64,000 nt of DNA from UBA1479 sp040218445. GTDB taxonomy: Bacteria > Pseudomonadota > Alphaproteobacteria > Rhodospirillales > Casp-alpha2. The stretch spans positions 310,001-374,000 of the forward strand of contig JAVJRK010000010.1 in assembly GCA_040218445.1 (NCBI GenBank). The letters are read 5' to 3'. Each line of letters begins with the position of its first letter. The stretch's first letter is position 1. Below the pieces are notes generated by a model. The model did not search any database. It saw only the letters and a program-made list of their open reading frames with translations, and had not been told where the DNA came from. The position numbers and the translations under genes are program-made. Below, piece by piece: positions 18,683-27,094 of the stretch.

Positions 18683-19105
18683 ATGACCGACGGATACGCC
18701 GGAGACATCAGCCCCAAAGACGCCTGGGATGTCCTTGAAAAGGATCCCAAGGCCGTGCTGGTCGACGTGCGTACCCATGCGGAATGGGCCTACGTGGGCC
18801 TGCCCGACGTCTCAGGCCTGGGCAAGGACCTTCTGATGATTTCCTGGGTGCTGTTTCCCAAGGGCGAGGTCAATTCCGAGTTCACGGACGACCTGATCGA
18901 CCAAGTGCCGGACAAGAACGCGACGATCCTGTTCCTGTGCCGCTCGGGTGTGCGTTCCATCGCCGCCGCCAAGGCCGCGACCGAAGCCGGGTTTGCCAAG
19001 TCCTACAACGTTCTTGAAGGCTTTGAAGGCGACAAAGACCCCGCCAGCCATCGCGGAACGGTCGGCGGCTGGAAGGTCAAGGGCCTGCCCTGGGTGCAGA
19101 AGTAA
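18683..19105 (+). CDS. Single-domain rhodanese-like protein
   Basis: 140 residues, one rhodanese domain. The active-site loop is LCRSGVRSIAAAK with the catalytic cysteine at about residue 86; LVDVRTHAEWAYVGLPD is the CH2A-type N-terminal block. It likely moves sulfane sulfur in the cytoplasm. No signal peptide. It closes the korAB/reductase run, so a role in iron-sulfur supply is possible but only suggested by position. Confidence 0.88.
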   Translation: MTDGYAGDISPKDAWDVLEKDPKAVLVDVRTHAEWAYVGLPDVSGLGKDLLMISWVLFPKGEVNSEFTDDLIDQVPDKNATILFLCRSGVRSIAAAKAATEAGFAKSYNVLEGFEGDKDPASHRGTVGGWKVKGLPWVQK

Positions 19106-19138
19106 CCCGCAAAACCAGAGCAGCCCGGCACCCCGCAC

Positions 19139-20179
19139 TTAAGCGAACGACCTGATTTCTTTCGCGATGCTAGGGTCTATGCCTTCCAGGGCGTTCTGTG
19201 CGTACAACCGCCACTTTGGCCCCCTATCCAACAATTCACGCCATGCGTATTGGAGTTCTGTCCGCCTGTCCTTCAGCAACACCTCGAATAATGCTTCCGC
19301 CTGGGCCAAGTCCTTTCTTGCTTTCGATGCGTCCCCCAACCTCGCCTCGATCCGCCGTTGGGAGACGATCAGCTTATGGCATGCATAGCGTGACGGGACG
19401 GGAACCTTGATCAGAACACCGGTCTCATAAAGGATCGCTGCGTCTTCCGTCTCGTAGATCAGATAATCCAGGAACCTCAGAGGCTTTCCCCTGCCGCCGA
19501 GCGCCGGCAAGTCCTGGAGCGAATCATCATCCGGTCCGACTAAGGGACAAAGAAGTTCGAAGGTCAGATCCCCACCTTTGATTCGCCATTCGGCGTGCCC
19601 GTCTTTCGGATCGAGGCGAGGAACGAAATCAAATCGGGAGTCTATTTCTTCAAGCAGATCGTCGATTGGTTTTTCGATCTGATCATCGACGGCAATGGAG
19701 ATCGTTTTGAATTGTGCGACGTCGACATCAGCGGTTACTGCCGTTGTTTCAGGCAACTTAACGCCCAATAAACCGTCATAGCAACGATACGCATGGGTTC
19801 CCACCAGTACTGCTCTTAGCCTAAATGCACCCGCCGACGCTAACCGAGCGAGGAGCCTACTGGTCACTGGATCTGGTCGATTGTAACCGGTGTTAGTCAG
19901 AATTTTGACCATCTCTCGAGTACGCTTTCTCGTTTCGCGAACATCCTCGATGGTTTCTTTGCCAACTTCGATTTGCTGTTTGATGTCGTTGGTATCAGGT
20001 CCGATATATTTGTGTCTTAGTTGGCCCCCCACCTTCTCAGCGTGGTACCAGTATTTCTTGCCGCGCACTTCTTTGGTGATAAATGAGCCTCCATATCGGA
20101 ACTCATTCACTTCTAACATTCGTAGTTGGCTTACCAATTCGCTGTATGTGGCCTGCGCCGTTACGGAATGTCGGTTCAT
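19139..20179 (-). CDS. Nucleotidyltransferase-fold protein (GSU2403/NTP_transf_8-like)
   Basis: 346 residues. RAVLVGTHAYRCYDGLLGV near residue 127 followed by TADVDVAQF (DxD near residues 150-152) resembles the GT/S...DxD core of the pol-beta nucleotidyltransferase superfamily, as in GSU2403-type proteins. The N-terminal 90 residues contain a YWYHAEKVGG segment and a basic helix. Base composition is visibly lower in GC than the neighbours, suggesting transfer. Two palindromic operators and a TTGACA promoter lie just upstream, pointing to tight autoregulation as in toxin-antitoxin or mobile-element genes. No separate antitoxin-like gene was found beside it. Biochemical activity is unknown. Confidence 0.7.
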   Translation of the reverse strand: MNRHSVTAQATYSELVSQLRMLEVNEFRYGGSFITKEVRGKKYWYHAEKVGGQLRHKYIGPDTNDIKQQIEVGKETIEDVRETRKRTREMVKILTNTGYNRPDPVTSRLLARLASAGAFRLRAVLVGTHAYRCYDGLLGVKLPETTAVTADVDVAQFKTISIAVDDQIEKPIDDLLEEIDSRFDFVPRLDPKDGHAEWRIKGGDLTFELLCPLVGPDDDSLQDLPALGGRGKPLRFLDYLIYETEDAAILYETGVLIKVPVPSRYACHKLIVSQRRIEARLGDASKARKDLAQAEALFEVLLKDRRTELQYAWRELLDRGPKWRLYAQNALEGIDPSIAKEIRSFA

Positions 20180-20181
20180 TA

Positions 20182-20254
20182 TTAGTATCCCACTCTAGAA
20201 ATCGGGATACTAAATTAACAGCTAGTATCCCGATTGTCAAATCGGGATACTAGC
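20182..20254. promoter_or_regulatory. Two palindromic operators phased 40 bp apart
   Basis: Site 1: TTAGTATCCC (20182-20191) with GGGATACTAA (20204-20213). Site 2: a perfect inverted repeat with 15-base arms, GCTAGTATCCCGATT (20221-20235) and its complement (20240-20254), four-base spacer. Both keep TATCCC-N12-GGGATA and sit exactly 40 bases apart, about four helical turns, as expected for cooperative repressor dimers. Confidence 0.75.
20212..20240 (-). promoter_or_regulatory. Sigma70-like promoter of the nucleotidyltransferase gene
   Basis: On the minus strand a perfect TTGACA (20235-20240) sits in the spacer of the 15-base palindrome; a weak -10, TAATTT (20212-20217), follows after 17 bases. 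The downstream operator covers the expected transcription start and short leader. Binding at either site should block initiation. Confidence 0.6.
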
Positions 20255-20399
20255 TGCGATTAGATCGAAGCAGTCCGCGCAGAAAGGTCACCCGAAATCC
20301 ATACACCCGGTATGACACCCACTCAATCACAGCACCGACAACATCACCAACGATCATGCTCGACACGGGTATGCTGATGACCGTCATGATCATCAACAT
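20250..20399 (-). CDS. Possible 49-residue hydrophobic peptide after metZ
   Basis: Open frame MLMIMTVISIPVSS... of 49 codons starting six bases after the metZ stop on the same strand. Residues 3-30 could form one membrane helix, and the end is basic (FLRGLLRSNRS). The stop codon lies inside the operator palindrome. There is no clear ribosome site, so it may be chance; listed because nothing else explains 20255-20405. Confidence 0.25.
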   Translation of the reverse strand: MLMIMTVISIPVSSMIVGDVVGAVIEWVSYRVYGFRVTFLRGLLRSNRS

Positions 20400-20405
20400 G
20401 ATCGG

Positions 20406-21611
20406 CTAGGAACTCGATGCCTTCAACCCGCACGCCAGGTCTTCCTTGATATCTTCCGGATCTTCCAGGCCAACCGACAGGCGGATCAACCCGTCGCCGA
20501 TGCCCAGATGTTCGCGGGCTTCCGGCGTCAGGCGTTGATGCGTGGTGGTCGCCGGATGGGTCGTGAGCGACTTGGTGTCACCCAGGTTATTGGAGATATC
20601 GATCAGATTAAGCGCGTTCAGGAACTTGAACGCGGCCGCCTTGCCGCCTTCCAGTTCGAACGACAACATGGTCGAGCCATCGGACATCTGCTTCATGGCG
20701 AGGTCGTGTTGCGGATGGGATTTCAGGCTTGGATAAAGCACCTTGATGATGCCTTTCTGGCCTTCCAGGAACTTGGCGACGGCCATTGCATTGGCGCAAT
20801 GCTGCTTGACGCGGAGGTCCAGGGTTTCAAGCCCCTTCAGCATGGTCCAGGCGTTAAACGGGCTCATCGCCGGGCCCGTATGGCGCATCCAGGGCACCAG
20901 GCTTTCGGTGTAATATTCCTCGTCGTTGGTCAGCAACGCCCCGCCCATGCAGCGCCCTTGGCCGTCCACATGCTTGGTGGTCGAATACATCACGATGTCG
21001 GCGCCCAGGGTCAGGGGTTTTTGCAACACCGGCGTGGCGAACACGTTGTCGACGATCAGTCGGCCGCCGGCCTTATGGGTCAATTCCGCCACCGCGGGCA
21101 CGTCGATGATATCCAGGGTCGGGTTGGACGGCGTTTCCAGAAACACCGCATTGGTCGGTTTGGAAAGGGCTGCTTCCCATTGGTTCATGTCCGTACCGTC
21201 GACCAGGACCGTTTCCACCCCGTACTTGGGCAACAGATCCTCGATCACGAACAGGCAGGACCCGAACAAGGCGCGGGATGCGACGACCCGGTCGCCAGCT
21301 TTCAGGAAACTCGCCAGCGACGCGAACATGGCGGCCATGCCGCTGCCGAAGGCCATGCCGTATTCGGCCCCTTCCAGAAGCGCCATGCGCTTTTCGAACA
21401 CGGCAACGGTCGGGTTGGCGTAGCGCGAATAGATGTAACGTTCGACCTCGCCCTTGAAGGCCTGTTCCGCCTGCTCGGCCGAACCATAGACATAGCCCGA
21501 GGTCGCGAAGATGGCTTCCGAGGTCTCTTCGAAATTGGAGCGATAGGTCCCGCCGCGCACCATCTTGGTCGCCGGGCGCCAGGTTTCGGGATTGATCTTG
21601 TCGTCTTTCAT
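20406..21611 (-). CDS. metZ: O-succinylhomoserine sulfhydrylase
   Basis: 401 residues from MKDDKINPETWRPATK; a longer frame runs upstream but through the riboswitch expression platform, so it is not coding. Cys/Met metabolism PLP enzyme: YSRYANPTV, ETPSNPTLDI, VDNVFATP, and the PLP lysine in YSTTKHVDGQGR. It converts O-succinylhomoserine and sulfide to homocysteine in methionine synthesis. AGAGAGAA upstream serves as ribosome site. Control is by a SAM-II riboswitch and terminator (21665-21771), giving repression when S-adenosylmethionine is plentiful. Confidence 0.93.
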   Translation of the reverse strand: MKDDKINPETWRPATKMVRGGTYRSNFEETSEAIFATSGYVYGSAEQAEQAFKGEVERYIYSRYANPTVAVFEKRMALLEGAEYGMAFGSGMAAMFASLASFLKAGDRVVASRALFGSCLFVIEDLLPKYGVETVLVDGTDMNQWEAALSKPTNAVFLETPSNPTLDIIDVPAVAELTHKAGGRLIVDNVFATPVLQKPLTLGADIVMYSTTKHVDGQGRCMGGALLTNDEEYYTESLVPWMRHTGPAMSPFNAWTMLKGLETLDLRVKQHCANAMAVAKFLEGQKGIIKVLYPSLKSHPQHDLAMKQMSDGSTMLSFELEGGKAAAFKFLNALNLIDISNNLGDTKSLTTHPATTTHQRLTPEAREHLGIGDGLIRLSVGLEDPEDIKEDLACGLKASSS

Positions 21612-21664
21612 CGCACGTTCTCTCTGTATTCCAGGCTTCTTGAACTCACGTTCGGCCCGGCCAT

Positions 21665-21702
21665 AAAAAAACCCCGACCGCCAAATAAACAAAGGGTCAG
21701 GG
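21665..21702 (-). terminator. Intrinsic terminator in the metZ leader (attenuator)
   Basis: Minus strand: CCCTGACC, a 15-base loop, GGTCGGGG, then seven T. The eight-pair stem (one G-T pair) lies between the SAM-II aptamer and metZ. The ten bases CGGGGTTTTT of its 3' side are exactly complementary to AAAAACCCCG inside the aptamer, giving an antiterminator alternative. Confidence 0.75.
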
Positions 21703-21720
21703 CGAGAACGCCACAGACCG

Positions 21721-21771
21721 TTTAGCGGGGTTTTTAACGTGGCCGCAAGCTGGTCGAACAAATCACCACGA
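21721..21771 (-). ncRNA. SAM-II riboswitch aptamer controlling metZ
   Basis: Reading the minus strand, CGTGGTGATTTG, GCTTGCGGCCACG, TTAAA and the terminal GCTAAA occur in the SAM-II order. P1 is CGTGG paired with CCACG, and the 3' A-rich tail supplies the pseudoknot. It sits a few bases after a predicted transcription start and 110 bases ahead of the metZ ATG. SAM-II elements are typical of alphaproteobacterial methionine genes. Confidence 0.92.
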
Positions 21772-21777
21772 AGCTGG

Positions 21778-21805
21778 AAAATACAGCCGCCCCGGAAAAG
21801 GTCAA
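21778..21805 (-). promoter_or_regulatory. Promoter of the metZ riboswitch transcript
   Basis: TTGACC (21800-21805) and TATTTT (21778-21783), 16 bases apart on the minus strand. The predicted start point falls right at the 5' edge of the SAM-II aptamer, which supports both calls. Confidence 0.6.
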
Positions 21806-21821
21806 GGCCAAAGGGCGGGGA

Positions 21822-23132
21822 TCACGGATCGGGCGGCGGCTTTCCATCCGTCGATTTTTCGATCACCCGGCGCATACGTTTGACCCCGAACCAGATGCCC
21901 GCGACCACGGGCACGAAAGCCATCAAGACAACCACGTAGGGGTCGAAGGGCGAGAAACCGGCCGTCTTCGCCCCCTTGGCCAGGTAGGACACCAACGATA
22001 GAAGATAATAGCTGATGGCGACGACGGACAGGCCTTCGACCGTTTCCTGCAGGCGAAGCTGCAGGCGCGCACGCCGGTTCATGGATTCCAAAAGGTCGCG
22101 GTTCTGGGCTTCCAATGCCACGTCGACCCGGGTGCGCAACAACGAGGTCGCCCGCGCGATACGTTCCGACAGGCTTTCCACGCGGCGCGACAGGTTCTCG
22201 CAGCTTTCCATGGCCGGGGCGAAGCGTCGGTCGAGGAAATCCATGGCCGGAGGCACCCCGTCCATGCGTTCCTCGCGCATGGCTTCCATGCGGCGCTTGA
22301 TCAGTTCGTGATAGGCCCGGGCGGCCGCGAAACGATAAGCCGTGGCGACGTTGACGGCCTCGGCCTCGGCCGCAAGGGACGACAGTTCGTCCAGCAGTTG
22401 GCGTTCGTCCTCGACCTTTTCCCGCGTTCCCAGGCGCGTGATGATTCCGCCCAGCCGCGTTTCCACCGTGGTCAGGCGCGGGCGCGATTCCTTGGCCAGC
22501 GGAAAGGCCAGCATGGCCAGCATGCGATAGGTTTCGATCTCGAGAATCCGTTGCACCAGACGGCCCAAGGACGGCGCCGCGATTTCGTCCACATCCAGAA
22601 GGAAGCGATAAAACCCGTCCGTGTGAAGCTGATAGTCGGTCCAGAACCGGGCCTTGCCGCCGGCGATGATCGAGCCCGTCATCGGGTTGTTGTCGAACAC
22701 GCCCTGGATATCGCCCAGCGCCCGCCCGGCCCCGCCGGTGTTTTCAATCGCCACATGGCAGGCCGCGATGACCTGGCCCGGCAGTTCGGACAGCCAATCC
22801 CTGGGCAGGCCGTCGATGGCCGTGCCCTTGAACGGCTGGGAAAAGGCCCCCGGGCGGATGATGGTGAAGGTCGAAAATTCCGTATGGCGTTCCCACTTCA
22901 GGCGCAGTTCGCCCAGGTCGGTGGAAAAATGAGTCGCGTCCGCCGCCGGCGGCGACACCCGGAAATGCTTGCACAGGGCTTCCAGATGGGCGACGTGGGG
23001 CGCCATGCCGTCTTCGCCTGAAATCAAAGCGATATGCGACACCTGCACAGGGGCCGCCAGGTCCGCCGGGGGGCGGGCGTGAATTTCTTCGGCCAAGGCA
23101 CGGCGTAGGGGATGTTCCTGAAACATGGTCAC
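21822..23132 (-). CDS. DUF3422 membrane protein
   Basis: 436 residues. The N-terminus FQEHPLRRALAEEIHARPP is the diagnostic DUF3422 opening; the C-terminus has a pair of membrane helices (about residues 360-385 and 395-418) ending in GVKRMRRVIEK. The middle is a long helical, Arg/Glu-rich region that may form coiled coil. The family is common in Proteobacteria and of unknown function; the layout suggests an inner-membrane protein with a large cytoplasmic domain. It ends just upstream of the metZ promoter, so the two genes are separate units. Confidence 0.88.
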   Translation of the reverse strand: MTMFQEHPLRRALAEEIHARPPADLAAPVQVSHIALISGEDGMAPHVAHLEALCKHFRVSPPAADATHFSTDLGELRLKWERHTEFSTFTIIRPGAFSQPFKGTAIDGLPRDWLSELPGQVIAACHVAIENTGGAGRALGDIQGVFDNNPMTGSIIAGGKARFWTDYQLHTDGFYRFLLDVDEIAAPSLGRLVQRILEIETYRMLAMLAFPLAKESRPRLTTVETRLGGIITRLGTREKVEDERQLLDELSSLAAEAEAVNVATAYRFAAARAYHELIKRRMEAMREERMDGVPPAMDFLDRRFAPAMESCENLSRRVESLSERIARATSLLRTRVDVALEAQNRDLLESMNRRARLQLRLQETVEGLSVVAISYYLLSLVSYLAKGAKTAGFSPFDPYVVVLMAFVPVVAGIWFGVKRMRRVIEKSTDGKPPPDP

Positions 23133-23233
23133 CCGTATACTCGAAAAATCGGAACCCAGCCCCTATATACCTGAGTAGGGGCCGCGACGGGCCCATAAAT
23201 TTCAACCCCAAGCCATGCAATTCAGGGGATGCC

Positions 23234-24670
23234 ATGACCGACCTAGCCGCCACAGACGACCTGTTCTTCAACCGCACCGGGATGGACCGGGGGCGTGTGC
23301 AGGGCCTTTTGGACGATGCCTTGACCGGCATGGACGACGGCGAACTGTTCCTGGAATATCGGCAGTCGGAAGCTGTGGTGCTGGATGACGGGCAGATCAA
23401 GACCGCCAATTTCGACACCGCCCAGGGTTTCGGCCTGCGCGCCATCGCCGGCGAAAGTACCGGCTATTCCCATGCTTCGGACCTGTCCGAAGCCGCCATC
23501 CAGCGCGCCGCCGAAACGGTCAAGGCCGTGCGCCGGGGCCATTCGGGCAGTTTGGCAGCCGCCCCCCAGGGCACCAACCAGGCCCTTTATATGGACGACA
23601 ATCCCCTTTCGATGGTCGAATTTCAGGACAAGGTCGAATTGCTGCGCGCCATCGATGCCTATGCCCGGGCCAAGGATGACCGCGTGCGCCAAGTTTCGGC
23701 CTCAATCACCGGCAATTGGCAGGCCGTGCAGATCGTGCGCGCGGGCGGCCACCGGGTTGCCGATATCCGCCCCCTGGTGCGCATGAACGTTTCGGTCGTG
23801 CTGGAACAGGATGGGCGCATGGAAACGGGCAGCTACGGCACGGGCGGGCGCGTGACCTACGAACGCTATATGGATCCGGCCAACTGGAAGGGTGTCGTCG
23901 ATGAAGCCTTCCGCCAAGCCGAAGTGAACCTGCAATCTGTGCCCGCCCCCGCGGGCGAGGTGCCGGTCGTGCTCGGCCCCGGCTGGCCCGGCATCCTGCT
24001 GCACGAAGCCATCGGCCACGGCCTGGAAGGCGATTTCAACCGCAAGAAGACATCCGTGTTTTCCGGCCTGATGGGCGAGCGCGTGGCCGCCAAGGGCGTG
24101 ACCGTGGTCGACGACGGCACCATCCAAGACCGGCGCGGCAGCCTGACCATCGACGACGAAGGCACCCCCGCCGAAAACACCGTGCTGATCGAAGACGGCA
24201 TTTTGAAAGGCTACATGCAGGACCGCACCAACGCGCGCCTGATGGGCATGGCGCCCACGGGCAACGGGCGGCGCGAAAGCTATGCGCACGAACCCCTGCC
24301 GCGCATGACCAATACCTACATGCTGGGCGGTGACACCGACCCGGGGGAAATCCTCGCCTCCGTCAAGAAAGGTGTGTACGCCGTGTCCTTCGGCGGCGGG
24401 CAGGTCGACATCACGTCGGGCAAGTTCGTGTTTTCCTGCACGGAAGCCTACGAGATCGAAAACGGCAAGGTCGGCCGTCCCCTGAAGGGGGCCACCCTGA
24501 TCGGCGATGGCAAGGACGTGCTCAACCACGTCGGCATGGTCGGCAACGACATGGAAATGGACCCCGGCATCGGCACCTGCGGCAAGGATGGCCAGGGCGT
24601 GCCCGTGGGCGTGGGCCAGCCGACGCTGTTGGTCAATCAGTTGACCGTCGGTGGGACAGGCGCAGCCTAG
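23234..24670 (+). CDS. tldD: Metalloprotease TldD
   Basis: 478 residues. GPGWPGILLHEAIGHGLEGD contains the HExxxH zinc site, and GCTYM-type conserved C-terminal block AVSFGGGQVDITSGKFVFSCTEAYEIENGK is present. TldD is the catalytic subunit of the TldD/PmbA heterodimer that degrades flexible peptides; the partner pmbA is at 12744-14087 in this window. The start ATG is preceded by GGGGATGCC. Its stop shares the CTAG palindrome with the stop of the convergent gene 24667-26319. Confidence 0.95.
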   Translation: MTDLAATDDLFFNRTGMDRGRVQGLLDDALTGMDDGELFLEYRQSEAVVLDDGQIKTANFDTAQGFGLRAIAGESTGYSHASDLSEAAIQRAAETVKAVRRGHSGSLAAAPQGTNQALYMDDNPLSMVEFQDKVELLRAIDAYARAKDDRVRQVSASITGNWQAVQIVRAGGHRVADIRPLVRMNVSVVLEQDGRMETGSYGTGGRVTYERYMDPANWKGVVDEAFRQAEVNLQSVPAPAGEVPVVLGPGWPGILLHEAIGHGLEGDFNRKKTSVFSGLMGERVAAKGVTVVDDGTIQDRRGSLTIDDEGTPAENTVLIEDGILKGYMQDRTNARLMGMAPTGNGRRESYAHEPLPRMTNTYMLGGDTDPGEILASVKKGVYAVSFGGGQVDITSGKFVFSCTEAYEIENGKVGRPLKGATLIGDGKDVLNHVGMVGNDMEMDPGIGTCGKDGQGVPVGVGQPTLLVNQLTVGGTGAA

Positions 24671-26319
24671 GCGTTTTCTGAGAAAAACCCCATCGTCTTC
24701 CCCAACTGTTCCGCAAAACGGTCAGCCCCGGTGTTCCTGACGGTGGACGCGAATGCTTCCGACGTCTTGGGGCCAATCACCCCGTCTTCGGCAAGGGGCC
24801 GAAAATCACGGGCGGCAGCATTCCGGCTCAGATCGTTGATGGCCATTTGCAGACCGTAACCTTCCGGCCGCGGTTCTGCCGGTAAAGTCACCCGTTGGGG
24901 AAACAGCGGGCCAAATGCTTTTTCAGCCGCCGATTTCAACCCTCCCGAAGGCTGCCCAGCAGACGCCGAACGCGCAAACCGATCAAAACGCCCGAGCGCC
25001 AATCCTTCTTCGACGCGCGGCTTGCCCCAGGCAGCCACGGCATTCCGCAAGGCCGACCGCGTTTTAGGTCCAACCAGGCCGTCCTCTTTCAAAGGGTACG
25101 GGCCACCGAACAAGGGAAAGGCCGTGTGCTCACGCCCTGCCTGCCGACGCTCATCCCATGACTTCGGATTGAAATCGGGTGTCCGCCACGGCTCTTTCCC
25201 CAACAAATTCAATCCCCGCTGCAAGGCGCTGACGGCGGAACCTGTCCCTTCATTCTGCGCAAGGCCCGCTACAGTCTCGGCGATTGCATTGACGGCCTCC
25301 GCCAGTAGCCGGCCATCTTTGTCCAAGGCCGGCACGGGCATTTCATTTCCCGCCGCAGGCGAATCCATTTGGATCATTTTTCCCGTGCCATCCCGATCAA
25401 CGGGGCCGGTTCCGTAGACAGAATCATAATGGGCCCGTTCCAGATCAAACAATGCGGCACGTTCCTGATCATCCCGGCTGGCGAGACGCCGTTCTGCAAT
25501 CTGGCGGATTTCCCGCGCCGTTAAATGCTCAGGCCGTTTCAACAGAACATCCCCAAGGGGGCCGTCCATCTGCGTAAGACTGCCGATGATCACGGTGCGG
25601 TCTGCATCCTTGGGCCTTTCCAGTCCGGTGCCGGATCTTTTTGAATCCGATCGAATAGGTTGATCGGTCTCGAAAATATCGAGGATTTCCCGGCGGCGTT
25701 CCTCCGTCCAACCCCTGAAATCATGGCCGTAGCCTTCGATGACGTCGGAAATGAAAGATAGACCATCCCCGACCACCGCAAGGTTGTTGCCAAGGCGCTC
25801 CCCCAACGCCGGGCGGTGCCGTTTGACGGCATACGCGAAGCGCGCATTGGCCACCGGGTCCTTCGGGTCGTCCGTATCCCGTACGGCTTCCGAGATCGGG
25901 CCCAGGGCCTTCGCCACGTTATGCAGAGTATAGATTTCGGGTGGGAGCTTGAGTGCGTCGAAAACACGCCGATGGTACTTGTCGGAGTCGTCAAGCGACA
26001 CACCCGCCACGCCATCTCGCTCCAAGTTGCTTTCACGTGCTCGGCGATCAAGATCGGCTATTTCTCGCTCGATTTTGTCGAGGTCCGCCTCGGAGAACCG
26101 TTCTCCCAAGGCGTCTTCAGCCGCATCCTGCAATCGTTCGCGCGCACCTGTCCCCAGGGGTCCTTCGTTATCGGCGACCATGCCCGCGATCCAGCCGTAT
26201 CGGGGGCTGATCCGGCTGATAGTTTTCCAATAGGCACTGGTATCGCCTTTCTTCAGATGGGCGGCCGCTTCGTCGAGGACCGCCCGATGGCGCGCAGAGA
26301 TATCGGTTTGCTCCGGCAT
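24667..26319 (-). CDS. Unassigned 550-residue protein with two peptidoglycan-binding-like repeats
   Basis: No signal peptide or membrane helix. The C-terminal part holds two copies of a DGxxGPKT motif, DGLVGPKTRSALRNAVAAWG near residue 412 and DGVIGPKTSEAFASTVRNTG near residue 510, reminiscent of PG_binding_1 repeats. Residues 1-330 are helical, charged and match nothing I recognise. An AAAGGA ribosome site precedes the ATG. It lies 67 bases after two duplicated exported Cys-rich genes on the same strand. A cytoplasmic protein with wall-binding repeats next to exported small proteins is the layout of an effector with immunity proteins, but no secretion or toxin motif is visible. Confidence 0.6.
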   Translation of the reverse strand: MPEQTDISARHRAVLDEAAAHLKKGDTSAYWKTISRISPRYGWIAGMVADNEGPLGTGARERLQDAAEDALGERFSEADLDKIEREIADLDRRARESNLERDGVAGVSLDDSDKYHRRVFDALKLPPEIYTLHNVAKALGPISEAVRDTDDPKDPVANARFAYAVKRHRPALGERLGNNLAVVGDGLSFISDVIEGYGHDFRGWTEERRREILDIFETDQPIRSDSKRSGTGLERPKDADRTVIIGSLTQMDGPLGDVLLKRPEHLTAREIRQIAERRLASRDDQERAALFDLERAHYDSVYGTGPVDRDGTGKMIQMDSPAAGNEMPVPALDKDGRLLAEAVNAIAETVAGLAQNEGTGSAVSALQRGLNLLGKEPWRTPDFNPKSWDERRQAGREHTAFPLFGGPYPLKEDGLVGPKTRSALRNAVAAWGKPRVEEGLALGRFDRFARSASAGQPSGGLKSAAEKAFGPLFPQRVTLPAEPRPEGYGLQMAINDLSRNAAARDFRPLAEDGVIGPKTSEAFASTVRNTGADRFAEQLGKTMGFFSENA

Positions 26320-26386
26320 GGGAACATCCTTTCATGTCGTTCAGTCGTTGGGGGGGAGAAGGTAGCGAGTGGTTCGGTGCCGCAAT

Positions 26387-27094
26387 CTATCGGCAGCGGT
26401 TAACGTTCAAGGAAACGCTTTCCGGCCATTCGATCCAGGAGCAGACCAGCCTGTAGATCCGATCCCAGGTCGGGTCGTCGAAATCCAAAATGCGCCGATC
26501 AAAACGCAGATCGACGAAGAACCGGTCCATCAAGAGCATGGACGTGTCGCAGTGAGGGGCGGGAACTGACCCATCTTGGTCGCATCGGACGAATTGATGC
26601 CCTTCGCCGAGGTAGAAGGTTTCCCATCTTCCTGGCCAGAGCGCCGTGGGATCCTCACATCGATCGCCGATTTTTTTCGCGTTGCAGGTTCCGGCCGCCA
26701 TCGACTTCCGCATAAATTTTTCCTGGTACCCTTCCGTCACGTCGGGAAGAGAGACCGCGATGTTAAAACTGAGGTATGGCGGGTATCCGTTCCCGCCTTT
26801 CCAGTTCTTGAGATAGTCATAGGCCGGCGGCTTCAGATCGGGCGCGATGGCATGGAAGTAAATCTTGCTGCCTGTTTGGCTCTTGTCACGAACACCGCTG
26901 TCGGGCGGCAATTCTGAGCGCCACAGATAGCCCACCGGCACGCGCAATCGCATGCCCTGTGGGAGTTCATAAATCTGAACCCATGCCGCACCTTCGATAG
27001 CACCACGCATGTCATCGCGCGAAGCGGCGGCAGCACCTTGAACCGGCAAGTAAAGCGACAGTAGAACAACCAGCATGCATAAGACTAACGGCAT
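26387..27094 (-). CDS. Exported Cys-rich protein, tandem copy A
   Basis: 235 residues from MPLVLCMLVVLLSLYLP, a clear signal peptide ending in an AAAAS region; a longer frame upstream is read-through in the neighbour. The mature protein has cysteines in CNAKKIGDRC, RCDQD, HCD, LVCSW and the terminal NRCR, matching copy B, so disulfides in the periplasm are likely. Start overlaps the end of copy B by ten bases. It shares with copy B a 188-base DNA block differing at about four positions (26781-26968). Family and function unknown; a periplasmic binding or immunity role is only inference. Confidence 0.65.
   Translation of the reverse strand: MPLVLCMLVVLLSLYLPVQGAAAASRDDMRGAIEGAAWVQIYELPQGMRLRVPVGYLWRSELPPDSGVRDKSQTGSKIYFHAIAPDLKPPAYDYLKNWKGGNGYPPYLSFNIAVSLPDVTEGYQEKFMRKSMAAGTCNAKKIGDRCEDPTALWPGRWETFYLGEGHQFVRCDQDGSVPAPHCDTSMLLMDRFFVDLRFDRRILDFDDPTWDRIYRLVCSWIEWPESVSLNVNRCR
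26781..26968. repeat. 188-bp direct repeat, unit 1 (inside copy A)
   Basis: Aligns without gaps to 27479-27666, offset 698 bases. By eye only about four of 188 positions differ, far fewer than in the rest of the two genes. This suggests recent duplication or gene conversion restricted to the RLRVP...PPY-coding core. Confidence 0.85.
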
